Below are positions 1 to 11,580 of a stretch of 64,000 bases of DNA, one piece after another. The position numbers were made by a program, and so were the translations under genes. The notes beneath the pieces are model-generated. The model did no database searches, was not told the DNA's origin, and saw only the letters and a list, made by a program, of their open reading frames with translations. The DNA is taken from assembly GCA_947396885.1 (NCBI GenBank), contig OX377205.1, forward strand, positions 59,058,969 through 59,122,968, in the 5' to 3' direction. This stretch comes from Heligmosomoides polygyrus polygyrus (lineage: Eukaryota; Nematoda; Chromadorea; Rhabditida; Heligmosomidae). Each line of letters begins with the position of its first letter. The stretch's first letter is position 1.

Positions 1-38
1 ACGCGGCCGGCGGCGGATTAATCCGCCGCCGGCCGCGT
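1..38. repeat. 38-bp perfect palindrome
   Basis: The first 38 bases read identically on both strands, centred on GGATTAATCC with GC-rich flanks of CGGCCGGCGGC type. No loop is present, so it can form a cruciform. It lies at the window edge, so it may be the tip of a longer inverted repeat that is cut off here. No function is assigned. Confidence 0.9.
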
Positions 39-1107
39 TCTGGCGAACGTTTACCGACGGTACTGTAGTTGCCACCACACGTAATGAACTCACCTCAAAC
101 TTGGATAATTAAACCTTTAACACACACAAATAACACGCACGCGAATAGCGAGTAACGAACTATATCAACGATGGTAAAGCGATATGATGACGTAGAATGG
201 TAAACATGGATAAATGTGACAATAACTAAACACAAACACAACAAGGCAAACAAAATGACTTCATATGAGCAAAACCGAAGCTATAAGAAGTCGCGAAACT
301 GGCTAAGTAAACAAGCAAAAGACATGAATACTGATGAGATAGAAAAAGAACCCACTTTGGGAAGAGAACAAACCCCATCTGAGGCAATGGCAAGGCAAAA
401 CAGAGCAACACAAGAACATATATGAACACAAAATAACATGACAGCGGAACATGTGAAGAATAGCACGATATGACAACAACACAAATAGGGATTACAACAT
501 ACCGACACGATCAATACAAAAGATACATGAGAACCTACAAAATATTCACAAACTTAACGAAGAAGAAACACGCCCCATTCTACAGAATGCAAGCTTTTGA
601 GCGGGTGAACAATCAATCCGCGCAGGGCGAACACATCCACCACACTGTGCATGATTGCGCCGCTCTGAGTCCATCCCTTGCATCCTACCTGCGTCTCTGG
701 GCAGTAAAAGGTCGCGTTTTTTCGTTTTGTTTTCCCTATCCACCACCCGGAGAAGCGCCACGCGGCGTAAGACAAGCGGCTCAAGATCGCTCTGAACAAG
801 AGAGCCTCAAGGCTCTCTATCGAAGGAGATCCGCGAAAGGATTAACATTTACTTATTTTAAATTTAAGATAACAAGTGACGGTCCATGAATACGCTGGAT
901 AATCGCTTCGCATAGACTCAGATTGCATACGCACTCCAGACAACACGTAAAAGTCAAATATAGTCTTTTAACATAAGCATCACTGGTTTTCGAAGAGTGC
1001 CACTAACTTGTTAAGTGATTGATAAAGAAATAAAGAAAAGAAATAGAAATTGATAAAGACAAAGAAGTGATTGTTAAGTGATTTAAAATGAAAAATATAA
1101 AGATTAT
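39..1107. other. AT-rich stretch, no recognised gene
   Basis: I see no recognisable coding signal. A 139-codon open frame on the plus strand (470-889) runs across a more GC-balanced patch at about 560-800. Its product has no domain I recognise, and no convincing splice or start context supports it. The rest is AT-rich with short A/T runs. Confidence 0.5.
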
Positions 1108-1290
1108 TTGATATTTGATATTCGAAGCCTTCGAATATTCGAATAAACGAATAATTCGAATATTGATCTTTTCGAATATTTGAATAAACGAATAATTCGA
1201 ATATTGGCCTTTTTCGAATATTCGAATTAACGAATATCCGAATCCTAGCCTAGTTCGAATATTATAATAAACGAATAATTCGAAAAGGAC
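1108..1290. repeat. TTCGAA-type degenerate repeat
   Basis: There are about four imperfect units combining TTCGAATATT, GAATAAACGAATAATTCG and variants. The core TTCGAA is self-complementary, so the tract is palindromic at every scale. The same family recurs at 3075-3180, 3820-4010, 4285-4480, 4610-4760, 33215-33400, 49505-49735 and 51990-52110. Confidence 0.85.
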
Positions 1291-2162
1291 AGAGGTATAG
1301 TGGTGCGCGCGGTCATCGACATTCAGGCAAGACTGAAGAGAAACAGAAACATTTTGCCTACGGCGGGAAGTGGCTGCATCAGCATTGGTGGTTAGACAAA
1401 TAAACGATCGAAGGCAGAGATCCTTCTCTTAATGGCTAATGCCAGACATAAATAGCGAGAAAGGCCCAGAAGGAACTAGAAGACTTGCGCTTGAGCGACA
1501 TCCGCCACGCTCCTCGTATCTTGCATCCAGCGAGCATCACTTCAGTGTTTCGCTAGAAGTCGGGAGGCCCACAACTTCTTGTTCTCCGGGTCTAATTTGT
1601 TTGCCTTCACTTGCCCACTTTTTGGACAATCGCTTTCTGGTTTATGTCCGGACTTGGCACTAACATTGCTTTAGAACATGACATTTTTTAGTGGTATGCA
1701 TCAGCAAACAGCTTTGCCAACGCAACATTAAGACTCGAGAACTTGATTGCACCTGGGTGCCTGACATTTGGATACATAACTCCAAAATGAATATCTGCGT
1801 GAATTTGGTGTATATTTCTTCGGTACTCAATGTGGAAAGATAGACGCCTTTTAGGATCGCCGCTACCACCGCATCTACTGGGCTTCGCAGATTCTCCCAA
1901 TCACTCCGTCGTGTCGCCATGCAACCAACTTCATGCTGAGCGCTTACTGAAGAGCAAAGCAAGCAGTGCTGTAGATCTATGTTGATGTCCTTCCGTTGTC
2001 GCATATCTGGACTCCCTAATAGCCTTTAATTCTATGTACACCCTGCTTTGAAAGTGGACGATTCATTATAGTTGCCACGCCCTGAGGAATCCAACGTAAT
2101 TCTTTCTGCTACATTAGATAAGTCGCGTAAGCCCCACGAGTGGACGAGGCGCAGTGCAAATT
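1291..2162. other. No recognised feature
   Basis: The only long frame is 114 codons on the minus strand (1660-2004). Its translation has no domain I recognise and no supporting splice structure. I see no repeat shared with the rest of the window. Confidence 0.4.
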
Positions 2163-2332
2163 TAACCATGCGAGAAGCAGCATACGCTAGATGTAGATAA
2201 AATTGCACAGGAAACTTTACAAAAAGCAGAAGAGATGGCGAAACGCCATCTGACGCGTATTAGTGATATGGAGACCAATCGAAGACTCCTTCAAGAACCT
2301 TCGCTTGCCATGCAATCAACCGTCGCCGCCTA
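2163..2332 (+). CDS. Possible exon or decayed coding fragment, helical
   Basis: A plus-strand frame without a usable long start reads as a charged helical peptide, containing AQETLQKAEEMAKRHL, and ends at TAA near 2332. Amino-acid and codon composition look coding-like, unlike the surrounding frames. I cannot place a good acceptor at its left edge or a partner exon. It could be the last exon of a gene or a relic of a transposon protein. I do not recognise the family. Confidence 0.25.
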
Positions 2333-2709
2333 ACCATTGAATAGATGCAGAAACCTGGATCTGCTATAGTTTTGTGCCGGTTTTTCAGTTGCTCGCCTGC
2401 GGCTAGCCAGTTAGTAGTAAGCTAGCCAGTGTAAACTGATATCATACGACCGCTGCTGTCAATCGAATCGCTCACTTGTGTTCTGAAGGCTGTCGCCGCT
2501 CTATCGAACTTCTTCTACGTTCTCCCATCTATCATGAAATAAATGTTGCTCAATGACTTCTCATCTTAATTGCAGCACGGTTTTCGACAACCGAAAATCT
2601 TCATGGAATACAAGAATATTGTATTACTCACTGCCACTGCGTATGAACGGCGTCCAGCATTTCAGTCCTTTGCCATATTCAACGGAGAGTGTTTCAGTCA
2701 GCATAATCA

Positions 2710-2878
2710 CCAGGGGCCGGATTCATCAATTTACTGCAATTTAACAGAGAAATCACAGCCGAAATTCCTGATAGCGCAGCTTATATCGCTCACCATATCG
2801 CTGATAAGCCGTGCTATCAGGGATTTCGGCTGCATTTTCTCTGTTAAATTGCAGTAAATCGATGAATCCAGCTCCAGG
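2710..2878. mobile_element. Foldback MITE, family MITE-1, copy 1
   Basis: The outer ends are CCAGGGGCCGGATTCATCA and its near-complement at 2861-2878. Inner arms carry TTTAACAGAGAAA and TCTCTGTTAAATT and meet near 2793, so the 169-bp element is almost entirely one hairpin. A second copy of similar length lies at 37194-37363 with the same ends and core. No transposase lies nearby, so it is non-autonomous. A target duplication is not clear by eye. Confidence 0.85.
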
Positions 2879-3074
2879 TGAGCGTGAGGATGAATCGTGA
2901 TATCTTGGCTGAGTTGAGTCAAGAACCGAGTCGGAGTCGCTACGCATCTAATAGACTGAGCTCCTAAGAACCTTTGACGTTGGAATAATGATGGGAATCG
3001 AGTCTCGCACCATCAACACTGAGGCTAAAAATCAATTGCGTAGCACAAGCCTCAGACTGGCAAGGAAAAGTTGA

Positions 3075-3180
3075 TGATATGTAGAGTTGAGCTTTTTGAC
3101 TTCTTTTCAAAGTCGAACAATCGAAAAACTCGATTTTTTGAACTTTTCGAAAGTCGAGCAATCGAATAATTCAATTTCGA
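3075..3180. repeat. TTCGAA-type degenerate repeat
   Basis: Imperfect copies of an AGTCGAACAATCGAAAAA-like unit about 45 bp long. Member of the dispersed TTCGAA family. Confidence 0.6.
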
Positions 3181-3284
3181 ATACACGTTCTCTAGAGTAC
3201 TGAAAGAAGACTGAACAAGACCGCGATTGTGGATGGAAAGAAACTGAATTTGGGAAAACAACTGAATTAGAGTTTACAATCCAA

Positions 3285-3467
3285 TTAGTAGGCCGGAATA
3301 ACAATATACTTGGTCACTTCTTTTGCAAGTACTGGACATTCCTCACCGCTAAGCGTAGCGTATGCGTACATAATCTTGTCTTTGCCTGAAGACTCGTTCT
3401 CTTCCGGCTCTTCGCTGGTTATCAGTGGTTCCCAATAAGAGGGTATTCTGTTGGACAGAGCCCTCAT
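3285..3467 (-). CDS. Exon-like frame, unknown protein
   Basis: A 60-codon frame has balanced composition with acidic and hydrophobic stretches (for example EEPEENESSGKDK) and ends in a normal stop. A possible acceptor (CTGTCCAACAG) lies just inside its 5' end, so it might be a terminal exon starting near 3448. No family is recognised and no neighbouring exon is identified. It may equally be a fragment of a degraded element. Confidence 0.25.
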   Translation of the reverse strand: MRALSNRIPSYWEPLITSEEPEENESSGKDKIMYAYATLSGEECPVLAKEVTKYIVIPAY

Positions 3468-3815
3468 AGGTGAAACGTTTTAGAGGGAGGTTAAAAAGAC
3501 AATTAAAGGTGTTGTGTAACAAGGAAATGCAAAACTCCAACCCATTTTATTTGTCCACAATCTTCTGACATACGAAGGCGAGGCCTGGGTCGAGGAGTGT
3601 AGCAATTCTTATAGTTTCATTGGAGCACCAATTAGAGAATTGTCTTGCCGTCTTCTCTAGCAAAAATTCACCAAACAACCGCATTCTTGTATCCGCCAGC
3701 GTTCTGAAGGGCGTTCAACAAGGAGGCGTGTGTGATGCATATCTAAGCCTAGCCACAACTAGCACCTTTCCGCTTCTCTCCAAAGCAGTACTCATACTTC
3801 TCGGGCGCGTAATTT
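3468..3815. other. No recognised feature
   Basis: Mixed-composition DNA with no long supported frame and no repeat seen elsewhere in the window. A plus-strand frame starting at 3620 runs into the TTCGAA tract and is not credible. Confidence 0.4.
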
Positions 3816-3819
3816 TGTT

Positions 3820-4010
3820 CGAAATGTTTTCGAATATTTGTATGGCTTCGAATGCTCACAAATTTCGAACATTCAAATTCGAGCCTATGCGAAAAAGCGG
3901 TTTTCTGATTATTCGAATTCGAATAATTCGAAAAGCGCGATTTTTTGAATATTCAAATTCAATATTCAAATTCAAATGAAAATCATTCGAGTGCGTATTC
4001 GAATAAGTCA
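3820..4010. repeat. TTCGAA-type degenerate repeat
   Basis: Units such as ATTCGAATTCGAATAATTCG followed by AAAAGCGCGATTTTTTGAA match the 41-bp unit that is tandem at 49510-49680. This is therefore an older copy of the same satellite. Confidence 0.75.
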
Positions 4011-4284
4011 TATGAACAAACCTGTAAACAACACTAGGCAGGAAGATGAGATAGTACCCAAAACAATAATATCGCTGGTAATTTTAGCAGCAGCGTGGCA
4101 GTAATTTTCGTGATGCTGCTTAGTGTTGATGAGATTTTTGAGAATTCTCAGGGATTCTAACAACCTAGAAAAACTGGACTCTTACATCCTAGATATGTTC
4201 AACGCCAACGAAGAAAGTATCATATTAGCTCTATTTAACTGCGACCTCTATTTGAACTCCCTTTCTAAGTCACTCTGACGAATC

Positions 4285-4760
4285 CTTCGCTCTCAAGCGT
4301 TGTTCGAACATCGTTCGATCTCGAACTAGGTTCGAACAAAACTACGCGATTTTCGAATTCGATCGCTCCAAATGAAATCTCAGATTGTTCGAAGTCAATG
4401 ATTGCGAAAAAGCATTTCGAATATTGTTCCGAATCGAGCAATGTCCGAACAATATTCGAAATGCTGAGTCGGAGAGGAGAATGAGAGTCCGCCGCCAGCG
4501 CCCTCGAAAGGAGATTCAAATCGTTCCCGCCAATTACCGTATGCGCAGAAGTGGAGCGAGTTTGAACATGGGCTTTTCGGGGGAACAGACACGATCCTTG
4601 CTCAAGCAGCCGACTCTTGATATTGTTCGAACATCAATGGTTTTTCGCGAAATTTGATTTCAAACAATGTTCGAACAACAGCGATTTACGATTTTAGAGT
4701 AATCGAGCGATTAATTGTTCGAAATCGCACGAGCAAATATTCAGTACGATCAATCGAGCT
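4285..4760. repeat. TTGTTCGAACA-rich repeat, two patches
   Basis: Patches at about 4285-4480 and 4610-4760 are dense in GTTCGAACA and AACAATATTCGAA variants and are self-complementary. Between them (4480-4610) is a less repetitive stretch. Overlapping frames on both strands here are products of the palindromic repeat. Confidence 0.65.
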
Positions 4761-5269
4761 CAGGTCTAATGATAAGGTGACTTCCTTGTAGAACCACATC
4801 GAAGACAAAATGGCGCACATTCGAATGAATTCTAATACTTGAATACACGACATTCGACTAATGGAATAAGCCTAAAATTCGAGTTCGTCGTTCATTTTAC
4901 TATTCCTGAATAACGAGTAGTCGAGAGCACGCTGCAGTTTGCTTCCCTTCGCATAGCATTAAGATGTTTAGCGAATTTTTGATGGACGCATTAATGACGC
5001 TGTTCATAGTATTCTCCAGGTTCTCTCTTCGTACACGACAGATTCTTTCATTGTTGGGCTGTTTATAGCGAAGTGTGAGCTATTTAGTTTCTTTTCTTTT
5101 TCTGTTGTGTGGAAAGTTCTCGTCGTTTTCGATTATGCGTCTTTCTCTTCTTCATTTTTCGTGTGCATATATAAGTAGATCAGGAATATGCAAGTTATTA
5201 CTAACTGACCACTCGTGAATAACATTTTTCTTTCTGATGGTGATGTCAACGTCAAAGACTCCGCTCAAA
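4761..5269. other. No recognised feature
   Basis: AT-rich DNA with short pyrimidine tracts and no frame or repeat I can support. Confidence 0.4.
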
Positions 5270-5812
5270 GGACATCAAAGGAGACAAGTCCGCATTCAGA
5301 AAACGCAGCCCAACAATGAGACTTCCACCGCCAAAGTTGCGCCTAGAGGATACTCGACCTCTTTTCTCAGATCACTCCAGTAGTGTAAAAGAAGTAGAAT
5401 CTTGAGAATCTTGATGGGCCCGACGGACACTATTGCAGAAATCTGAGGAGAGAGGAGCGAATATTCTATAGGCGCAATTTTGTGGAATTTTGTGGAAGCT
5501 CATGGTTTGGGCTGCGCTTTCTGGATACGGACTTGTTGCCTCGGAGTTTGACGCGTGTAGGATGAACAGTAAAGACTACCAGAAATTGTTTGGAGATTAC
5601 CTTCTGCCATATTTCAGAAGATTCCGTAGGCACAACCTTATTTTCCAACAAAACAGTGCATCCATACATGTATCGCAGTCAACTACAGGTTGGCCTAACT
5701 CCAACAGAATTCAACGTTTGGTGTGACTCAGTTGTTCTACAGATCTCAACCCAAAAACTAGAAAGTTTTTAGGGCATTCTTGCACGCAAAGTATACAAAA
5801 ATGGAAGCGCTT
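5270..5812 (+). pseudogene. Tc1-like transposase remnant
   Basis: Three frames in succession give fragments of a Tc1-family DDE transposase. They are DGPDGHYCRNLRREERIF near 5417, then MVWAALSGYG with MNSKDYQKL and LLPYFRRFRRHNLIFQQNSA (about 5502-5660), then GILARKVYKNG (about 5773-5805). In Tc1 proteins the second acidic residue sits in a QQDNA motif. Here it reads QQNSA, so that catalytic residue is lost, and at least two frameshifts break the frame. No terminal repeats are visible. The remnant stops where the 1.55-kb repeat begins. Family assignment follows from motif order, and the fragment is dead. Confidence 0.8.
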
Positions 5813-5822
5813 AGACTTCGAT

Positions 5823-7376
5823 CGTCGCAAACCGTCGCAGTGCCACAACTTCGTTGAAATTTAATTATATGAAAATCAAATTACACCATTAGATTCATCT
5901 TCCTTCTACCAATCCAACTACCTGCATGATCTTTGGAATTGGATGTTCTTGACTTAGTTGTGGAGCTCGTCCTCTCGAATCGTTGGGAGCAGGAAATTTG
6001 AGAAACCGAGCACACCGCTGAATTCGGCTAGTCGAGTAGAGTTCAGACGTGTAATTAAATTTTACTCTACTCCAAAGTTGAACCTGGTTGCAGTGATTTG
6101 CTTTCTAGCGTCCCTGATTACAATTCCTCCCAATTTATACTGTTTAAAGTGGTATGCTTTAGCAAGAAAATGAATTTTCGGAATCCTCATTCAACGGCCT
6201 TTCCAAAGGAGTAAGAAGTAAGTAGCAGTTTTCAGGAATTATTCTAGTTCACCTATATATTGTATGCCGAGGCAGGTTCTCGTCCTCGCCTGTGATAATT
6301 ACACCCACAGGATATGTTTGGCTGCTTGCCCGCCTGCCCATATACAAGTTGTAAAAGATTTCAACTTCCTTAACATTCTTCATTAAATTTGACTTCAGGG
6401 TTTTACTGCGACCTTTTCGATAGTGAACACGTCGAAGTTTGATGCTTTCCGGTACCGCATCCAGGAAACGATTTCTTCGATGTTAATTCCCTATTTTCCC
6501 GTAGCGAGCTCTCCAAATAAGCTTGTTTCTCGAATGTTTAAGTAGGGTGGAGCTTCTCAACTGTGTGGTAATGAAGTAGGTCTTAGAACTCGAATGGATA
6601 TCTCTAATTTCAACCCACAATCCCACCGGTTTTGTCTGCTGGTAAGGATTTTTGAGTTTAGGAGTGATTGTAACTGTTTTGTGAAGCAGGTTGGAGAAAC
6701 TGGCACTTCCCGCTATATAGTATGCTTAGCTGGCTTTTGATAGTTATAGTATATAGCATTGACATCTTTCAGAACGGCTGTTTCTGAGCGGCTAAATGCA
6801 GCAAAAATCTATAATTCTTTTTGCTTGCTCCCCTTAGTCATTAGGTTTGCTTTAATTTGAGAAGGGGACCTGACAGCGTTCTTGCCCAAAAAGAGAGCTT
6901 TCCGCTGATGTAACATAGTCGTTCTTCGAAGTGTTCGGATTTTTCATGCTTTCCATCTACCGAAGTGTTGGCTGGGATTGCTGGTTGACCTCCGCACTGC
7001 GGCACTTGGTAGGGTCGCAGACCCCCTGCCCTCGCATACAGGTGTGAAAGCCAGCGGTACTGCGGCATTCGCGCTCGGCAGCGGGCAGGCAACAGCGAAC
7101 CGGCAACGATCTCGCCGCAGTGCTGCTGAATCTCGCCTATTATCGAAATTATTCTTGTTTCTTTTGTTTCTTTAATTATAAAATAGAGCATATACTTTGT
7201 TTATAGTGGTCAGGGAAAGGTGGCATAGTGATATTGGGTTACCTACATTTTTTGGATGATAGCTGCCAATCTTTTCGAGGATCTGTAAAATATTTAGACT
7301 TTTTTCTGAATAAGCCATTCACTCAATTACACTTTTATGCGATGTCTATAAGATTATGTCAATGCCTGTGTGGCTT
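5823..7376 (-). repeat. 1.55-kb dispersed repeat, copy A (inverted partner of 30796-32780)
   Basis: This 1,554-bp block is the reverse complement, nearly base for base, of 30796-32780 once a 427-bp LTR and its 5-bp duplication are removed there (1,553 bp remain). The outer end reads CGTCGCAAACCGTCGCAG and the inner end reads GGCCTGTGTGGCTT on the opposite reading. There are no terminal inverted repeats. A CTTCGAT heptamer flanks both edges and may be a target duplication. A 116-codon frame (6841-7191, -) is preserved in both copies, but the copies are so similar that this is not evidence of selection. The element type is unknown. Confidence 0.8.
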
Positions 7377-7446
7377 CGATCTCGCCGCAGTGCTGCTGAA
7401 TCTCGCCTATTATCGAAATTATTCTTGTTTCTTTCGTTTCTTTAAA
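7107..7446 (+). repeat. Duplicated about 65-bp segment at the edge of copy A
   Basis: A segment starting CGATCTCGCCGCAGTGCTGC at 7107-7172 occurs again at 7377-7442, directly abutting the inner end of the 1.55-kb repeat. The inverted copy at 30796 lacks this second copy, so it arose locally at copy A. Confidence 0.8.
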
Positions 7447-7479
7447 TCCGTAATTACACTTTAGTGAATTTCTTCCCTA

Positions 7480-7988
7480 CTAGGACGGAAAAATACCTTT
7501 TCTAAATTAAGCTAATTAAATTAGAATAAAATGTGCTAAACATGTATACTTTGGTACTCCGTGATATTAAATACCATTTTCACATGGAATTAGACACTTC
7601 TCCCATCAAATTGGACACTCTTCTGAGCTAGCTTAAAGCATTTGAAACCAAAGCGAACTGTTGCAAATCGAAATGAGCTTCTTCTAGATTAAATAGAGAC
7701 TCTCCGAAAAAATTAGAATAATTTGTTGTTTAAGAGTTTTTTTTTCATGATTTTTTCATGATTTTTTTTAAAATTTCAAGCCCACCCAATAAGTGAACAT
7801 AGTGTTTTGAAATGTTATAGATCCGTATTTTTAAAGAAAAAATTAATGGTTTGGAGCTTGTTTTGAGAAGTAGGAAGACGTGTATTTTTAGAAGCCTTTT
7901 TTCTAGTTTGCTTAAAGTTTCACACCTGTAGACGATGTAACAATTACAAATGTAAAAAAACACATATCCTCACTTTTATGCTTCATGT
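7480..7988. repeat. AT-rich interspersed repeat (Rep-A), left half
   Basis: The stretch ends in CACATATCCTCACTTTTATG followed by the RTE target site. The matching right half resumes at 25531. Related copies occur at 29880-30600, 33411-34010, 34538-35030 and 46370-46970. The left half (TTAGACACTTCTCCCATC and following) is roughly complementary to the right half, so Rep-A is itself a loose foldback. Confidence 0.7.
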
Positions 7989-8004
7989 AGACAGCATTTA
8001 CACT
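7989..8004. repeat. Target-site duplication of RTE copy 1, left
   Basis: AGACAGCATTTACACT here is repeated exactly at 25515-25530. It borders the TTC-rich tail of the retrotransposon and matches the intact site in other Rep-A copies (for example near 30425 and 33418). Confidence 0.9.
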
Positions 8005-8175
8005 TCTTCTTCTTCAGCGTTTGTCCCGCTTAGTTGCGGGGTCCGCTTTCCTGGAATGTTGGCGCCATTTCTCCCGATCAAATGCCTGATCAGGGTGCAA
8101 CCCGGCCATCTTCAAGTCCTGATGCAGCGTATCAAGCCACCGCTGTTTTGGTCGCCCTCGTGGCCGCCTACCGGG
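8005..8175 (-). mobile_element. RTE-type retrotransposon copy 1, 3' end
   Basis: This segment reads, on the minus strand, the last residues and tail of an RTE element, ending in a short GAA-type microsatellite tail. Nearly the same sequence follows the uninterrupted homologous frame in copy 2 (57469-57620). It stops at CTACCGGG (8168-8175), where the hAT-like segment begins, and the element resumes at 23075. The two parts join exactly when the insertion and one CTACCGGG are removed. Confidence 0.9.
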
Positions 8176-9606
8176 CAGGGTCAAGCTTGAGGTTCGGGAA
8201 TCGAAGGGGGGGGGGTCGTGCTGTGGCCTCGTCTGGAGGGGGGGGTCGTGCTCTTCCGGTTTTGGCAGAGGATTCTCTCTTATTCTTCAGGTTTTTTGGT
8301 AATTTTTTTAATTCTTAATAAGTTGATTTTTCCAGGAATGCTTACGAAGGTGTGGAGTCTCTCCTTTGTCCCGCAAAGTTGTAAAAATTAATATAACAAG
8401 TTTCAAATAATGATTGTGTTGCTCGTTAGAAATAAAGATTTTCCGCCGGTAGATTTGGAGTCAATGAGAAGTTTCCATTTTTCAGTTTTTTTTCAGGAAG
8501 TCATGGGTGCGACAGTTTTCTGCCTGAACGAGCGACATCTACGTCCTAAATTGCAGTCTATAAAATTTGAAGTGTCAATTGCTAAGGAAAATTAGGTGCT
8601 TTTCATACAAGATTTTTGGAAGCACTCTTCGAAGCGATGACCGAATGGCAACCGAGGATGGACTTGTCACGGAACTATTTTTCTCTCTTCTGCTGGAAAC
8701 AACATCAGAAAGTGAAGTTGTACCCAATAAAGTTTTAATCCACCGGTTGACACAAGAGAATAAAAGGTGTTTTTGTGAGACAATCTTCTGTATAAACAGA
8801 CGCTCCGATTTGTACCATTTGCCGAAAAAATTCGACACCGTTAATCACATGGAAGCCGCTATTTTTACAAGCTGCTTTTTAAAGCGTAGAACCCACACCT
8901 CTTACAGTTTTAAAAACTCTGTGAATTTTTCAGGGATGTCGCACAAACTCCGAAATATGGTAGGTTACGTGGAGCCATTGCGTTCTCCGATATCACCGAT
9001 CGCCACTGAAGGACGGACTTCTTGCGGCAAAAAAAATTCTACCTTCTGGAGGAAGAGCATCAGAGAGTGAAAACTTAGCCATCTTAGAGCTCAAGATGTG
9101 ATTAATATACAATCATAAACTAAGCTTCTTCGCAGCGATCTCCGATATGATTAGGGCTGATCGTATTTAAATTTTTCGCTTTTCAAGAAAAATTAATTAA
9201 TTTTTACCTGAAGCAGATCACCCACACAGTTGAAATTTTCCCACAAAAAGTTTCAAGTCTTGTTTAATGCACAGTGTAAAAATTATGGTTTTCTTAAACG
9301 AATAGACTGGATCGACCACTGGTCGATATGGCACCGACGTCATGGGAGCGACAAAATTCGACGTTCACAAAAATGACTATAACTCGGTAAGTTTTCCAAA
9401 ATTTTAAAAAGCCAATGGCTTTTTAAAAACTACAAGAAAAGCTATTTCATACGGTGTGAAAATCTGTTTTCAAAAACTAGATCTTTATACGGGGCGGAGG
9501 CCTTCGATTATTGAGCGAAAAAATTGAAGTGATATTGATTAAGCAATCGTAACTCGGTAAGTTTTTCGAGTTTTACAAATGCCAATAGCTATTTGGAAAC
9601 TAGAGG
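8176..9606 (+). repeat. hAT-like foldback element, truncated left arm
   Basis: This is collinear with 18875-20308 at high identity with scattered substitutions (for example GTGTTGCTCG against ATATTACTCG). It contains two poly-G tracts and repeated AACTCGGTAAGTTTT modules. It is cut off by the assembly gap inside the arm, so at least 2.7 kb of foldback would be expected to follow if the element is whole. Confidence 0.9.
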
Positions 9607-9806
9607 NNNNNNNNNNNNNNNNNNNNNNNNNNNNNNNNNNNNNNNNNNNNNNNNNNNNNNNNNNNNNNNNNNNNNNNNNNNNNNNNNNNNNNNNNNNNNN
9701 NNNNNNNNNNNNNNNNNNNNNNNNNNNNNNNNNNNNNNNNNNNNNNNNNNNNNNNNNNNNNNNNNNNNNNNNNNNNNNNNNNNNNNNNNNNNNNNNNNNN
9801 NNNNNN
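9607..9806. other. Assembly gap of exactly 200 N
   Basis: The round number suggests a placeholder of unknown real length. The left side is foldback arm. The right side (from 9807) is unrelated single-copy-looking DNA, not the expected continuation of the arm. Frames translated through it are meaningless. Confidence 0.98.
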
Positions 9807-11580
9807 TCGCAAGGCTGAAGTGCCACGAAAAGGTCCGGTTTCTTCACTTTCAAACTGCAGCTGTCCCAGTGTGGAAGCGAATTGGGAACAGACGGTAAGC
9901 AGATCGGTTTCCAGTGTCCTATGTCAAGGACTGAGCATGGAGGAGCAATGAACTGACTTCGACAGGCACGTTAAATGCAGTAAAAATGCCAAACGACCGC
10001 GTTGACGGAGGTGGCCCGTTCCTCCCCCCAACATGCGGAGGGGCGGTGCTAATTGCGCCCATCGCGGACGAGTTAACGCGCTCGGCGGGCTGGGGGGAAG
10101 AGCGGGCCTCCTCCCCAGCCATCAGCTGTTACCATCGATCGGTGCGATCGACAGGCTGCTCTGCGCTTTATTCCTTCTATTTCTCCTATTTTCATCGCCA
10201 CTTGCTAATTCATGGAGGTTTCCTTGTGAATCTGGCTACGAGGGCCCTTCTTGATAAGCAAGATGGTGCACTGTCTTCGAATGGGTGCGCACGAATGCTC
10301 ACGACTTTGGGGGCGGGGTCTCCAGCGCTGGAGTCTCGCGAGGGCAAGCTGTCGCGGCAGCTGTTCACGTGATTCCAGCGTGCTGGGTGATTGAGTCAAG
10401 AGGATCGAGGCCTGTCTCACGCATAAGGGAGGTGGTTCCCAAGGTAGAATTAGGTGCGCTAGGGTTTTCGGGAGCGCTGGTTACGGTTACGGTGTTGTTT
10501 TCATTGCAGTTTTCGTAGGTTGATGACTTTGTGTGGGTTGTGGGATAGGTTTTAAGACAGTGATAGTAGGTGTAGGTTTCTAATATGCTATTCTATGTAT
10601 TGTCTTTGCCAGCCGATGTAACTGGAAATGTTTCTGACGTTACAAGGCGCAATCACTGCCTAATTTCACCCAAAAGCGTTTTGCTGGAATAGAACATGGA
10701 GCTTACTAACACAGAATGAAAGCTTTGAAAGGTGTTGATTATTATGATCGTGGGACGCGTTGGGTTGGATTTTTGTTTCTTTTGCATGTTTTTTGGTGGA
10801 ATTACTCCTATGTAAACACATTTAGGTTTAGATTACTTTCAATCTGACCCCTTAGCCGAAAAGACCGCTGCAACTTATTGGCCTCGTCGTTTTGACAAAT
10901 GTGCATACATAGGCAATAATAAAACAAGTCCTAATCCCGGGATATTCGCACACTCACTATGCCTCGTGTGGTGTCGCATATACCAATGTAATTAATTATT
11001 AGTAAAGGATTGGAGTATGTAGCACAGAGTGCTTGATCTGATACGTGCATAAGAACGACATTCATTCTTCCTGACCGCATTTCATTAAGTGCAATTATAT
11101 GCCAATTGGCAAATTTTAAAGAAAGCAGAGTGAACACATGGGCTTCCACAATTTTAAGGCGCTATCGCTTCTATTATGAAAGGATCTGAACTGGGAACCT
11201 ATATTCTGTTCAGTAGTTACACAGCATTGTAACAGTGTGTGCCAGAAGTGTTCTCCAGCACACAAATTCAAAAGAACTGTGCTGAACCAATACACTTGCT
11301 AGAATCACTGAAACGATGTGTATCAGATTTAGTTTTCATTGGAAAGCACGCCCACTAACAATTAACATCAAAGTGCTGGCGCAATTCTTTAAAACACAAC
11401 GAAAACGTGAGGTTCAATCTTTTTTGTCTGCTGTGGGTCAAGTTCAAGGCTCATAATCAAATACGGTATGTTTTAGTAATAGGTTTCTCAGGAATCGGTT
11501 GAATACCTCAGTTTTTCAGTCATTCGTTATCATTCATTTGCCGTCCTGAGAGAGCACATATCTGAAAGAGGGGCCTGTCA
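9807..11580. other. Mostly unique DNA with a GC-rich patch, no assigned gene
   Basis: A GC-rich patch at about 9990-10420 carries a 128-codon plus-strand frame (9986-10372) whose product I do not recognise. The patch might be exon or promoter DNA. From 10490 to 11580 composition returns to AT-rich and no frame stands out. No repeats shared with the rest of the window were seen. Confidence 0.4.

Noticed and set aside
6841..7191. 116-codon frame present in both 1.55-kb repeat copies
   Set aside because: The copies are nearly identical in DNA, so shared openness is not evidence of selection. No domain or splice support.
9539..9898. Open frames spanning the N gap
   Set aside because: They consist of undetermined residues and have no meaning.
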